A stretch of DNA of 64,000 nucleotides from AV40 sp963817335 (GCA_963817335.1 CAWFNX010000004.1:186001-250000), one strand, 5' to 3'. Shown: positions 26,885 to 36,600, numbered from the stretch's first letter. The notes: generated by a model not told the origin, from the sequence alone. Translations and numbers: made by a program.

Positions 26885-27409
26885 ATGCCAATAACCGCCT
26901 TCAACAGTCACACGGACGGACTGCAGCCGAGCTTGCGGAGTCGCGAACACTTCATCACTGACATCAATCTGGATGACGATCGTTTGTGGGTGCCGTACGC
27001 CGACGGCATTTGGTTCCAGCCCTGTTTGTTCAATGTCACAAGTGGAGGATTCAGTGTGGTGTTGAAAGGGTTGCCCGGAAAAATGGTCGGGACGCATTAT
27101 CATGTCGGCACCGTTCACGGCTACACAATGCGCGGTCACTGGCGATATTTGGAACACGACTGGATCGCGAAGCCCGGCACCTACATTTACGAACCCGCCG
27201 GTGAAGCGCACACCTTGGTCATTACTGACGATTCGCCGGAACCGATGGTAACTTTATTCGTGGTTGGAGGCGGCCTCATCTATTTAGATAAGGCGGTGAA
27301 TGGTGGCTTCGCCGCCTATGAAGACGGGTTCACGCTTCTCGAATTGACCCGGAAACATTATCGCGACGCCGGTCTCGATTCGAAAAAACTGGATGCGCTC
27401 GTTCGTTAA
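26885..27409 (+). CDS. Cupin dioxygenase-like protein (dihydroxyacetophenone dioxygenase type)
   Basis: The protein has 174 residues with a cupin fold. The metal motif THYHVGTVHGYTMRGHWRYLEHDW gives His ligands, and GTYIYEPAGEAHTLV completes the second cupin motif. This pattern is typical of 2,4'-dihydroxyacetophenone dioxygenase-like and acetylacetone-cleaving cupins. The substrate is unknown. The start is ATG 26885. The next gene, a zinc alcohol dehydrogenase 42 bp on, suggests a small catabolic unit. Confidence 0.75.
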   Translation: MPITAFNSHTDGLQPSLRSREHFITDINLDDDRLWVPYADGIWFQPCLFNVTSGGFSVVLKGLPGKMVGTHYHVGTVHGYTMRGHWRYLEHDWIAKPGTYIYEPAGEAHTLVITDDSPEPMVTLFVVGGGLIYLDKAVNGGFAAYEDGFTLLELTRKHYRDAGLDSKKLDALVR

Positions 27410-27414
27410 AAGAG

Positions 27415-27442
27415 GTGACAAGTGAAGTGTGACCAGTGACAA
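27415..27442. repeat. GTGAC heptad repeat tract
   Basis: Four heptads between the cupin and dehydrogenase genes. Confidence 0.7.
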
Positions 27443-27451
27443 GGTCGGCTG

Positions 27452-28486
27452 ATGCGAGCGGTACAGCTCACTGAGATCGGCAAACCGCTGGGAGATGTGG
27501 ACGTTGCGATTCCGGAAATTGGACCGGGCGACGTTTTGATTCGGGTCGGGGCCGCCGGAATCTGTCACTCGGATGCGCATTATCGCGGAGGTGTTTCGGA
27601 AATCGACAAATTGCCGGTGACACTTGGTCATGAGGTCGCGGGCACGGTGGAGCGCATCGGCCAGGGTGTGACCAGGTTCGCGCCGGGCGACCGCGTTTGC
27701 CTACATTATTTAGTACACTGCGGAGAGTGCGAGTTTTGCGCGCGTGGTCTGGAACAGTTTTGCCGCAGCGGGCAAATGATCGGGAAACATCGGGACGGAG
27801 GTTATGCCGAGTTTATCAAGGTTCCGGCTCGAAATGCGTTCGCGCTGCCGGATGAGATTTCATTCGAAGTGGGCGCAATCATGATGTGCTCGTCGGCGAC
27901 CGCTTTGCATGCGCTGAATAAGTCGCGACTGAAATCTGGCGAATCGATCGCGATTTTTGGATTCGGCGGACTAGGATTTTCCGCATTGCAATTGGCCCGG
28001 GCTCTCGAGTGCGGCCAGATCTATGTCGTTGAGATTAACCAGACTAAACTTGCGTCGGCCAAAAAGCTGGGAGCTGTCGCGATCGATGCGAAAGCGGGCG
28101 ATCCGGTCGAGCAAATCAGAGAAGCGACGAAGGGAAAAGGCGTGGATGTTTCGCTCGAATTAATCGGTTCAGCGAAAACGATGCGGCAAGCAGTCCAATG
28201 TCTCGGCATTCTTGGCCGCGCCGCACTGGTTGGATTAACCAAAGAATCGATGTCGATCTTCCCCTACCCCGAACTGATCAACAAGGAGGCTGCGATCATC
28301 GGTGTTTCGGACCATCTCGCGACTGAATTGCCGACGCTCATTGAGTTTGCGTGCAGCGGCCAACTCCGTTTTCCGCAGGAAACTCTGCGGGTTGTGGATC
28401 TCGACGCACGCCAAATCAATGCAGCGCTCGATCAACTTCAGGATTCCATTGATCACGTCAGAACGGTTATAAGAAGTGGCGAGTGA
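27452..28486 (+). CDS. Zinc-dependent alcohol dehydrogenase (MDR family)
   Basis: The protein has 344 residues. The catalytic zinc signature is GICHSDAHYRGG with GHEVAGTVERIG. The structural zinc lobe has four Cys in HCGECEFCARGLEQFC, and the nucleotide-binding GFGGLGFSALQLA is present. It oxidises alcohols or related carbonyls with NAD(P); the substrate is not deducible. The cupin enzyme upstream may act in the same pathway (inference). Confidence 0.92.
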   Translation: MRAVQLTEIGKPLGDVDVAIPEIGPGDVLIRVGAAGICHSDAHYRGGVSEIDKLPVTLGHEVAGTVERIGQGVTRFAPGDRVCLHYLVHCGECEFCARGLEQFCRSGQMIGKHRDGGYAEFIKVPARNAFALPDEISFEVGAIMMCSSATALHALNKSRLKSGESIAIFGFGGLGFSALQLARALECGQIYVVEINQTKLASAKKLGAVAIDAKAGDPVEQIREATKGKGVDVSLELIGSAKTMRQAVQCLGILGRAALVGLTKESMSIFPYPELINKEAAIIGVSDHLATELPTLIEFACSGQLRFPQETLRVVDLDARQINAALDQLQDSIDHVRTVIRSGE

Positions 28487-28563
28487 TCCGCCTCCACAGA
28501 TTCCGGCGCGACAGGCATGTGATCAGTAATCAGACAAATGCTTTCGAAGTGAATTTCTGTAAC

Positions 28564-28594
28564 TGGTCACTGATAACGGATCAGTGGTCACTTC
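28564..28594. repeat. Inverted GTGAC-type tract
   Basis: TGGTCAC..GATAACGGATCAGTGGTCAC, in reverse relative to the tract that ends the dehydrogenase, so the pair can form a stem over 28474-28594. Confidence 0.55.
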
Positions 28595-28598
28595 TTCT

Positions 28599-29120
28599 AT
28601 GAACTGGGAAATGCTGGGAGCAATCGGACAACTCGCGGCCGTGTTTGTCGGGATTCCTTCACTTATTTACCTCGCCGTCCAGATTCGCGAGCAAACGAAG
28701 GAGCGCAGGCTATCTGCGGTCAACGCGCTGACCGTGCAGTGGGGCGATCTGACCTACGCATTACATGACAACGCGGAGTTCGGCGCGATTTATCTTCGCG
28801 GCGTTCAATCGTTCGATGAACTTGATGCCGTTTCCAAGCTCCGTTTTAGCGCGTTCTTCAATCGATTCCTGAAAAATTTTCAGGCGATGTATTTCGCTCA
28901 CCAGGATGGCATCCTCGCGGGCCAATATTGGGGCGAAATCGAACGAACGATGACTGATGTGATTGGCTATCCGGGTGTTCAACAATGGTGGAAAACGAGA
29001 AGACACTGGCACACGGAGGAATTCGCCGGCTTGGTGGACGCGATTATCGCCAAAGGAGCGACGCCTAAAGCGTATGAAACGTACGACCTCCGGCCGATTA
29101 CAAAACAAAGTGACCTGTGA
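28599..29120 (+). CDS. Membrane-anchored protein of unknown function, paralogue A
   Basis: The protein has 173 residues. A single N-terminal transmembrane helix with GIPSLIYLAVQIREQTKERR is followed by a helical soluble domain ending in WWKTRRHWHTEEFAGLVDAI. It is paralogous to the gene at 29552 (VMITLVYLAVQIRGNTK, RHAISEF). This anchor-plus-helical family is widespread in soil bacteria with no known role. ATG 28599 (MNWEML) was chosen over GTG 28584 in the repeat. The C-terminus KQSDL and stop derive from a heptad word. Confidence 0.7.
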   Translation: MNWEMLGAIGQLAAVFVGIPSLIYLAVQIREQTKERRLSAVNALTVQWGDLTYALHDNAEFGAIYLRGVQSFDELDAVSKLRFSAFFNRFLKNFQAMYFAHQDGILAGQYWGEIERTMTDVIGYPGVQQWWKTRRHWHTEEFAGLVDAIIAKGATPKAYETYDLRPITKQSDL

Positions 29121-29140
29121 GTCCGAGCCGGACTGGCATT

Positions 29141-29539
29141 ATGACAAGTGACGAGCTAAGACAATTCGCGGAGCGTTACGCAGAAGCGTGGTGCAGCCGT
29201 GATCCGAAAAAGGTTGTCGCCTTCTACGCAAGGAACGCGTCGATCAGTGTGAATAATGGCCCGCCAGCAACGATCGCTGAAGTCGCGCGAAGTTTCGTCC
29301 GCGATTTTCCGGACATGGTCGTGTCCTTCGATAAGCTCGAGCCGCGCGACGATAGGGTTGCGTTTCATTGGACGTTGACCGGAACCCATGCGGAAACAGG
29401 AAATCACGTTCGAATCGGCGGCTACGAACTTTGGAAGATCGATAACGACGGATTGATCGCCGAATCAAAAGGCCATTTCGACGCGCAAGATTACGAACGG
29501 CAACTAAAAAAGAAGTCACAAGTGATCTGTGACCTGTGA
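29141..29539 (+). CDS. Nuclear transport factor 2-like (SnoaL) protein
   Basis: The protein has 132 residues and an NTF2 fold. Motifs are FAERYAEAWCSRDPKKVVAF, YARNASISVNNG and WTLTGTHAETGNHVRIGG. It resembles SnoaL-like polyketide-cyclase or limonene-epoxide-hydrolase relatives; no catalytic proof. Codons 1-6 (MTSDEL) and the final residues (SQVICDL) are both encoded by GTGAC heptad words, so repeats frame the gene at both ends. It sits between the two paralogous anchored proteins. Confidence 0.78.
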   Translation: MTSDELRQFAERYAEAWCSRDPKKVVAFYARNASISVNNGPPATIAEVARSFVRDFPDMVVSFDKLEPRDDRVAFHWTLTGTHAETGNHVRIGGYELWKIDNDGLIAESKGHFDAQDYERQLKKKSQVICDL

Positions 29540-29540
29540 C
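29514..29540. repeat. GTGAC heptad repeat tract inside a coding end
   Basis: Heptads encode the last eight residues and stop of the NTF2-like protein. Confidence 0.7.
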
Positions 29541-29551
29541 CAGCTGAAGAA

Positions 29552-30010
29552 ATGAATCTGAGCGACCTCGCCAACATCGGACAAGTGATCGGCGCGATTG
29601 GTGTCATGATTACGCTTGTCTATTTGGCGGTTCAGATTCGGGGAAATACCAAGGTCGCAAGCGCGCAAGCCCGCCATGCCATCTCCGAGTTCGTACTCCG
29701 CATCTCGATTTTTCGGGCAGAGCACGCTGACCGATTTGCCAAGCTTGAGAGCGGGGCGGAACTGAGCGATGGCGATCGTCAGTTTCGGTACTGGAGTCAT
29801 GTCCAATTTCTGCTGCACGCCGAGACCTATTTTCATCATCACGAGCTCGGGCTAATGCCGGATGAGCACTGGCGCGGATATGTGCGATTCATGACGCGTT
29901 ATGTTCAATCGCCGGGATTCAAAGAAGTTTGGGATGATATTGGGCCGGCTTTCTCGGAAGATTTTGTCCGCTGGCTCAACGGGCTACTTGAAAGACAGGA
30001 GAACAAATGA
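29552..30010 (+). CDS. Membrane-anchored protein of unknown function, paralogue B
   Basis: The protein has 152 residues. The N-terminal helix is IGQVIGAIGVMITLVYLAVQ, then a helical soluble domain (RHAISEFVLRISIF, RYWSHVQFLLHAETYFHHHE, DIGPAFSEDFVRWLNGLLE). It shares layout and the 'YLAVQIR' junction with paralogue A at 28599. No function known. Confidence 0.75.
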   Translation: MNLSDLANIGQVIGAIGVMITLVYLAVQIRGNTKVASAQARHAISEFVLRISIFRAEHADRFAKLESGAELSDGDRQFRYWSHVQFLLHAETYFHHHELGLMPDEHWRGYVRFMTRYVQSPGFKEVWDDIGPAFSEDFVRWLNGLLERQENK

Positions 30011-30030
30011 GTCTGAACGATCTGGCACTT

Positions 30031-30062
30031 ATCACTGGTCACATGTCACTCGTCACTTCTTG
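30031..30062. repeat. GTGAC heptad repeat tract, reverse orientation
   Basis: ACTGGTCACATGTCACTCGT lies directly before the start of the next gene. Confidence 0.7.
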
Positions 30063-30064
30063 AA

Positions 30065-30637
30065 ATGTCCGCTTTCGAACACGTCACTGCGCTCCTGTCG
30101 TTCGTTTACGCCTTGGCGTTGACCCATCTGCTGGCGCGCATTGCTGAACTGATCGTTGCGCGTGAGCGCGTGAAATTTTCCGGGTTACTGGTGCTCGGAA
30201 TGGGAAACGCCGTTCTACTGGTATTTGTGAATTGGTTGTCGCTTTGGGACCTCCGGTCACTCACGAGCTGGGACATTGCCTCTATTGCGATTCAGTTCTT
30301 GTTCGCGATTTCCCTCTACGTGGTTTGCGCCTTGGTTGGACCCAAGGTTCCGGACGAAGGCCCACTGGATCTGGAGGATTTTTTCTGGCGCCAAAGGCGT
30401 TATTTCTACGGCGCCATCGTGATCTGCCTTGTCCTGGCGCTGCTTGCCAATCTCGATTTTCTGAAAACGGCGAACACTTCACTTCTCGTGAAGGAAAATC
30501 TGGGAACTATCATCATATTGATCCCGAGCGTAGCTGGACTGATCTCGCGAAATTACGTGGTCCAGTGGATGGCCGGCATTTGCTTGCTGGTCCTGACAAT
30601 TGGATTTGCAATCATGTTCAGCAGTCACCTCGGATGA
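30065..30637 (+). CDS. Integral membrane protein of unknown function
   Basis: The protein has 190 residues and about six transmembrane helices. Recognisable stretches are VYALALTHLLARIAELIVAR, a short loop DEGPLDLEDFFWRQRRYFYG, and a final pair of helices. The family is not recognised. It is the last gene of the small cluster starting at 28599. The start ATG lies 3 bp after a heptad tract. Confidence 0.72.
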   Translation: MSAFEHVTALLSFVYALALTHLLARIAELIVARERVKFSGLLVLGMGNAVLLVFVNWLSLWDLRSLTSWDIASIAIQFLFAISLYVVCALVGPKVPDEGPLDLEDFFWRQRRYFYGAIVICLVLALLANLDFLKTANTSLLVKENLGTIIILIPSVAGLISRNYVVQWMAGICLLVLTIGFAIMFSSHLG

Positions 30638-30644
30638 TGGAAGT

Positions 30645-30722
30645 GGCGGGTGACATGTGACGAGCTGGGAGGTCTTCGTTGAAATTCTTTCTTGTCACTG
30701 GTCACAGGTCACTTGTCACTTC
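30645..30722. repeat. Opposed GTGAC heptad tracts
   Basis: GTGGCGGGTGACATGTGACG at the left and GTCACTGGTCACAGGTCACT at the right can pair into a long imperfect hairpin after the membrane gene. Confidence 0.65.
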
Positions 30723-30770
30723 TTAATTGTTCCCCACATTAGAAGCTCACCGCATTTCGCGGTTGGGTGT

Positions 30771-31033
30771 TATGTCCGGGGTTAAAACATCTGCAACGTT
30801 GTTAGGCGATTTTCGAACCGATGCGCGCGTCCTCGTGCTCGCGGCGTTAGCCGTGCCGATCGGGATTGTCAGCGCGCTGGTGGCGAAAGCGTTGCTCTGG
30901 CTAATCGCGGAGATTTCGAATGTTCTCAGCGCCCAACCTGGCGCCGGACGGCAAGACCCGCACATTTACGACCACGGGGATGGGACCGAAGGGCAAAAAG
31001 GTTCACACCACAGCGGTTTACGACAAAGTCTAG
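30771..31033 (+). pseudogene. Remnants of a chloride channel N-terminus and a secreted-protein C-terminus
   Basis: From 30771 the frame reads like the N-terminus and first helix of a ClC channel (ARVLVLAALAVPIGIVSALV) and then stops making sense. From about 30928 a different frame reads NLAPDGKTRTFTTTGMGPKG and ends HTTAVYDKV, like the C-terminus of a secreted lipocalin/DUF1579-type protein. Two unrelated gene pieces are joined here, so this is decayed DNA, not one gene. Confidence 0.5.
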
Positions 31034-31532
31034 CCGAAAGCCGATAAGGGCAGATTTGGGGGCGGCCATCCGGCCACCTCTATATTCTGCGATTTCCTAC
31101 TTGCAGGTTGATGCAACCCGACTACTTTAGTGGCCCGCAAACAAGCGGTCCCGGTGTTGCCGGGGTTGTTCTCCTCTGGCTCGAAGCGAGCCGACCTCTC
31201 GAAAGTTGAGGCGTTGAAACGTTGAGATTGTTGAGGTGGTCGGATTTTGTTTGTACCGGAGGGAGAAGGTCGATCTTTGACAGTTTGGTTTTGGATTCGT
31301 GGTCACAGTTGTTTTGGCGCAAGTCGAAACAGAAACGGATCTGAAATGATATGAAGTCAGCGAAAATTGAATTGTGCGTTATCTGTTGATTTTCTTTGGA
31401 AAAAAAGATTACAGATCGGACGAACCTGTGTCCCGCTACGGCGGGAAACAGATTATCGAATGGTCAGATTTTGTCGGCCCCGTAGCGGGGTTCGACGCAA
31501 ACTTTGATCCCGCCTCGGCGGGATCACCGTTT
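31034..31532 (+). promoter_or_regulatory. 16S rRNA leader with boxA-like site and GC hairpins
   Basis: A boxA-type antitermination word GATCTTTGACAGTTT lies at 31272-31286. TCAAC/GTTGA words lie at 31205-31236. Three GC-rich hairpins follow: at 31432 (CCCGC/GCGGG), at about 31480 (CCCCG/CGGGG), and the perfect GATCCCGC/GCGGGATC stem at 31506-31525 with loop CTCG followed by TTTTT. I cannot name a -35/-10 with confidence. Confidence 0.55.
31205..31236. repeat. GTTGA word repeat
   Basis: Four GTTGA words before the 16S leader, in reverse orientation to the TCAAC tract at 34009. Confidence 0.55.
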
Positions 31533-33093
<1,561 letters not shown>

Positions 33094-33325
33094 GATGCCT
33101 TCGCAAAGGATGAAGGATAAAGAATGAATTATGAAGGTAACTTCTTAATTCTTAATTTTTACTTCTGATTTTGCCGGTAGGCACAGGTCGACGGCTAAAT
33201 CCTTTGGGTGAATCAATTGATCATCCAAACGGACATGCCGTGAAGACTTTGGAATCGAAAGAAACCAGAGCCCCAGAGAGAAAAGACGGTAACGCACAAT
33301 TCAGTCTTTGCTGCACATCGACTTG

Positions 33326-33362
33326 AATGCCGTCCCGCCAACGCGGGACGGCATTTCCTTTT
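33326..33362 (+). terminator. Strong intrinsic terminator after 16S rRNA
   Basis: A perfect 13 bp stem AATGCCGTCCCGC/GCGGGACGGCATT with loop CAAC is followed by TCCTTTT. It lies 241 bp beyond the 16S 3' end and fits a stand-alone 16S transcript. Confidence 0.8.
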
Positions 33363-33390
33363 CGGGAACAAATCAGGAATCCCGGAAGAT

Positions 33391-33412
33391 GTAGAGGAGG
33401 CCGTGTCGGCCG
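33391..33412 (+). repeat. REP-like hairpin with GTAG foot
   Basis: GTAG AGGA, then GGCCG/CGGCC with loop TGT. Confidence 0.5.
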
Positions 33413-33508
33413 CTTGTCAATCATCGCGTTGACTGAATTATCTGTTGAGCGGCAAATTCAAACCAACGAAATAATGCGACGATTCGCCCGTTGGGACACG
33501 TTTTGTCA

Positions 33509-33606
33509 CATGCCGCTCCTATCGGAGCTTATCCTCGCCTCTGTTGCATCTATAAACATGTCGCGCCTGCGGCGCTGCAGCTCCGCCAGGAGCGTCACGT
33601 CTATAG
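33509..33606. repeat. Composite palindromic repeat
   Basis: Nested GC hairpins around GCTCCTATCGGAGC and GCGCCTGCGGCGC, with TCTATAAACATGTCGC between them. Similar hairpin words are common in soil Acidobacteria and Verrucomicrobia; no second copy is seen in this window. Confidence 0.45.
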
Positions 33607-33702
33607 TTAGCATTGCACACAACCGGCGAGCTCCGGCGGAGCGACACACCTGCTTGTGTTGAACAGCTGACTCCTCCCTCTCGTCAAAGAATACAGGAAA
33701 TA

Positions 33703-33906
33703 ATGCGTGGATTCATTATCAAATCGGTTAGCCCAGAGGACCTGCAGGCCATTCGACGTCTGCGGGCGACCGAGGGTTATCTTGAACTCGGCATGTTCGA
33801 AGAGGCAGCGGAAGAACTCCGCGAGCTCGATTCCGCATGGTTCGCTCTTGAGCAGACCGTAACGTTGCAACTGTGCGTTCTTGCCGGCCTGCATCACTGC
33901 GAATAA
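33703..33906 (+). pseudogene. Short TPR-type protein, probably truncated
   Basis: The protein has 67 residues. IRRLRATEGYLELGMFEEAA and EELRELDSAWF form the first TPR-like helices of a family that normally runs to about 130 residues or more. Here the frame ends soon after LQLCVLAGLHHCE. AGGA lies about 8 bases before ATG 33703. It is probably a 3'-truncated gene; a genuine short protein is the alternative. An intrinsic terminator follows at 33913. Confidence 0.5.
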
Positions 33907-33912
33907 GACGTC

Positions 33913-33934
33913 CGAACGCTAACGTTTGTTTTTT
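33913..33934 (+). terminator. Intrinsic terminator
   Basis: Stem CGAACG/CGTTTG (one G-T pair) with loop CTAA, followed by TTTTTT. Confidence 0.55.
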
Positions 33935-34008
33935 GGATCCGAGCCGGACTGGCACTCTGCCGGCCGCAGATTCGAAATCATTGCGCCCGACACGGGCGCC
34001 ACTACACC

Positions 34009-34040
34009 TCTCAACGCCTCAACAACTCAACTTCTCAACT
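34009..34040. repeat. TCAAC word repeat tract
   Basis: Four CTCAAC words in 32 bp, upstream of the M13 peptidase. Confidence 0.65.
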
Positions 34041-34084
34041 GCTTTGCGTTCGTTTAGGCTCTCGGCTCACCAACCGCTTCGCTT

Positions 34085-36160
34085 ATGAATCGATTTCTTC
34101 GCACCCTTTTGCTCCTCGCTCTTTGCTCTAGTCCCCTCGCCTACGCTGCGGATCCACCCCTTGCAAAACTCAAGTACGGGGCCTGGGGATTCGATCTCAC
34201 CGGTATGGATACAAAAACAAAGCCGGGTGACGATTTTTTCCGTTACGCCAACGGTACGTGGCTCGACAAGACACAAATTCCTTCGGACAAGCCGGCTTAT
34301 TCGTTGCGCGTCATCATGACTGATGTCACCGAACAGCGATTGCGAGACATGCTCGAAGCCGCGGCCGCAAACGCAGGCGATAATCCTTCGACGCTCGAGC
34401 AGAAAGCTGGTGCTTTTTACCACTCGTTCATGGACGAACAACGTGCCGAGCAATTGGGCGCGAAAGCGATTGATTCCGAGCTGAACGACCTGAAAAACGC
34501 GAAGAGCCGCGAGGATTTCGCAGCGTTGATGGGCCGGGGCACGACTGATTTCGAATTCTCGCTCTTCAATCCTATGATCGATGTCGACCTAAAGGACCCG
34601 AACAAGTACGCGTTTTATCTCACTCAAGCCGGAATCGGATTGCCGGACCGCGATTATTATCTGAAACCTGATTTCGCGGCTCAAAAGACTGCCTACCAAA
34701 ACTACGTCAGAGCGATTCTTGGACTGCTGAATTGGGCCGACCCTGACAAAACGGCGAAGGACATCGTCGATTTTGAAACCAAAATCGCGGACGCGAGCTG
34801 GACGAAGGCACAACAGCGCGATCTCAATGCGATTTACAATCCAATGTCGATCCCGGAGCTCAAGAAATTCGCGCCTGACTTCGGGTGGGAAAAATTTCTC
34901 GCCGATGCAAAGATGGGCAAGCTGACGCGCGTCATTATCGCGGAGAAAAGCGCATTTCCGAAAATCGTGGATGCTTACCTGAAAGCACCAATCGACACGA
35001 TTCGCGCGTGGCAGGCATTTCACGTTGCCGACGACGCTGCGCCTTATCTCTCCAAGCCGTTTACGGACGCGTATTTCGAGTTGCACAACAAGACGCTTTC
35101 TGGACAGAAGGAGCAGCAAGCCCGCTGGAAACGCGCGATCACGACGGTCAGCGGCGGCGACTTCGGAGTCGGTGATCGCCTTGGCACATTTGGAACAATG
35201 GGGTTCGGCGTGGGTCAGCTTTATACCGCAAAATATTTTCCGCCCGAAGCGAAGGCCAAAATCCAGGATTTGGTGACTAACCTGAAAGCCGCATATCGTG
35301 CCCGAATTGAGAAACTCGATTGGATGGGACCGGACACGAAAAAGGAAGCGCTCAAGAAGCTCGATACCTACACAATCAAAGTCGGTTATCCGGATCACGC
35401 CCGCGATTACTCGAAGCTCGTCATTAAGAGTGACGACTTAACCGGAAACGTGAAACGCTGCGCGCAGTTGGATTGGGATTTTTACAGTGGTCGCTTCTCC
35501 GATCCAGTTGATCGCACGGACTGGAGCATGACTCCGCAAACCAACGACGCCTACAACGGCAGCCTGCGTGATATCGTCTTCCCCGCGGGAATTCTTCAAC
35601 CGCCGGTGTTCGATGCGGATGCCGATCCCGCGATCAATTATGGCGCCGCCGGCGGAGTGATTGGTCATGAGCTGACCCATGGCTTCGACGACCAAGGCCG
35701 GAAGATCGATGCCTCGGGCGCCCTGCGCGATTGGTGGACGAAACAGGACGCCGAGACTTTTAAGAAACGGGCAGACATGCTCGGCGCGCAATATTCCAAG
35801 TACGAACCGATTCCCGGAGTGCACGTTAACGGCGAGTTGACTATGGGTGAAAACATCGCCGACCTTGGCGGTCTTACGCTTGCCCTCGATGCTTACCGTG
35901 CGTCGCTAAAAGGGCAACCTGCTCCAGTGCTCGACGGCTATACTGGAGATCAACGCGTGCTCCTCGGATGGGCCCAGGCTTGGCGCGGAAAAGTCACCGA
36001 CGATTATGTGAAAAAACAGGTGGTGAGCGATCCGCATTCGCCGCGCCAATTTCGGGTGATTGGACCGGCTCGAAACATCGATGCGTGGTATGACGCGTTC
36101 AAGGTTGAGTCGAGCGACAAAATGTTCGTCCCGCCGGACCAGCGGGCGCGGATCTGGTAA
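34085..36160 (+). CDS. M13 family (neprilysin-like) zinc metallopeptidase, secreted
   Basis: The protein has 691 residues. Signal peptide about 1-21 (ends SSPLAYA). N-terminal M13 domain has PGDDFFRYANGTWLDKTQIP. The catalytic domain has HELTH (His528, Glu529, His532) and the third ligand Glu589 in ENIADLGG, then the C-terminal QRVLLGWAQAWRGK and NIDAWYDAF. It cleaves short peptides in the periplasm or outside the cell. It lies between the 16S gene and its displaced tRNA pair. Confidence 0.95.
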   Translation: MNRFLRTLLLLALCSSPLAYAADPPLAKLKYGAWGFDLTGMDTKTKPGDDFFRYANGTWLDKTQIPSDKPAYSLRVIMTDVTEQRLRDMLEAAAANAGDNPSTLEQKAGAFYHSFMDEQRAEQLGAKAIDSELNDLKNAKSREDFAALMGRGTTDFEFSLFNPMIDVDLKDPNKYAFYLTQAGIGLPDRDYYLKPDFAAQKTAYQNYVRAILGLLNWADPDKTAKDIVDFETKIADASWTKAQQRDLNAIYNPMSIPELKKFAPDFGWEKFLADAKMGKLTRVIIAEKSAFPKIVDAYLKAPIDTIRAWQAFHVADDAAPYLSKPFTDAYFELHNKTLSGQKEQQARWKRAITTVSGGDFGVGDRLGTFGTMGFGVGQLYTAKYFPPEAKAKIQDLVTNLKAAYRARIEKLDWMGPDTKKEALKKLDTYTIKVGYPDHARDYSKLVIKSDDLTGNVKRCAQLDWDFYSGRFSDPVDRTDWSMTPQTNDAYNGSLRDIVFPAGILQPPVFDADADPAINYGAAGGVIGHELTHGFDDQGRKIDASGALRDWWTKQDAETFKKRADMLGAQYSKYEPIPGVHVNGELTMGENIADLGGLTLALDAYRASLKGQPAPVLDGYTGDQRVLLGWAQAWRGKVTDDYVKKQVVSDPHSPRQFRVIGPARNIDAWYDAFKVESSDKMFVPPDQRARIW

Positions 36161-36166
36161 AGCACT

Positions 36167-36215
36167 GGTTGATAGTCGATGGAACGGCGGAGCAAGTCCG
36201 CCTTTGGTTGAGAGT
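36167..36215 (+). repeat. Inverted repeat around the tRNA pair, left arm
   Basis: 49 bp containing the hairpin GGCGGA/TCCGCC (36186-36202) between GTTGA words. The right arm (36643-36690) is its near-exact reverse complement. Confidence 0.85.
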
Positions 36216-36280
36216 CGTCTTCAAAGCGCGTGACTTGCTTTTCATTCAACTCTCAACCAATTACTCTCAACTGTTTTGTC

Positions 36281-36353
36281 GGGGGCATAGCTCAGTTGGT
36301 AGAGCGCCAGCTTTGCAAGCTGGAAGTCAGGGGTTCGAATCCCCTTGCCTCCA
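36281..36353 (+). tRNA. tRNA-Ala (TGC)
   Basis: 73 nt. The acceptor stem is GGGGGCA/TGCCTCC, the D arm AGCTCAGTTGGTAGAGC, the anticodon loop TTTGCAA (anticodon TGC) and the T arm AGGGG-TTCGAAT-CCCCT. Discriminator is A; CCA is not encoded. The last bases form a nested hairpin with downstream GGAGGCAA (36368). Confidence 0.96.
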
Positions 36354-36419
36354 AAGCCCGCAGGGCGTGGAGGCAAAGTCCAACCCTAAGGGCCTCACTT
36401 TCGGATGGACCGGGAGGTC

Positions 36420-36437
36420 AATCCCCTTGCCTCCAAA
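36420..36437 (+). repeat. Duplicated tRNA-Ala 3' end (att-like)
   Basis: 18 bp identical to the tRNA-Ala end at 36338-36355 and 82 bp downstream of it, with a partial T-arm-like GGGAGGTC before it. Confidence 0.8.
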
Positions 36438-36526
36438 TCATTCAACGACTTGGCGATTCAAAGATTTAGCGAATTCATTTGCAGCTATTCGCTAATTCGC
36501 TAAATCGTTAACTCGCTAAATTTCGT

Positions 36527-36600
36527 GGGCCTGTAGCTCAGTTGGTTAGAGCATGCGCTTGATAAGCGCAGGGTCACTGGTTCGAGCCCAGTCAGGCCCA
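36527..36600 (+). tRNA. tRNA-Ile (GAT)
   Basis: 74 nt, followed by an encoded CCA to 36603. Acceptor stem is GGGCCTG/CAGGCCC, anticodon stem and loop GCGCTTGATAAGCGC (anticodon GAT), T loop TTCGAGC. Unlike tRNA-Ala, the CCA is present in the DNA. These two tRNAs normally sit between 16S and 23S. Confidence 0.96.

Noticed and set aside
2675..30722. Heptad tracts considered as CRISPR repeats
   Set aside because: Units are 7 bp and contiguous with no unique spacers, and no cas gene is visible.
30727..31047. 106-codon open frame taken as one gene
   Set aside because: Only its first half resembles a ClC channel and the second half is out of frame relative to a different gene remnant; treated as a pseudogene region.
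34589..35398. Long antisense frame (269 codons) within the M13 peptidase
   Set aside because: It lies wholly inside a gene with strong catalytic motifs, and its translation is Arg/Phe/Val-rich with no domain pattern; a shadow of the GC-rich codon positions.
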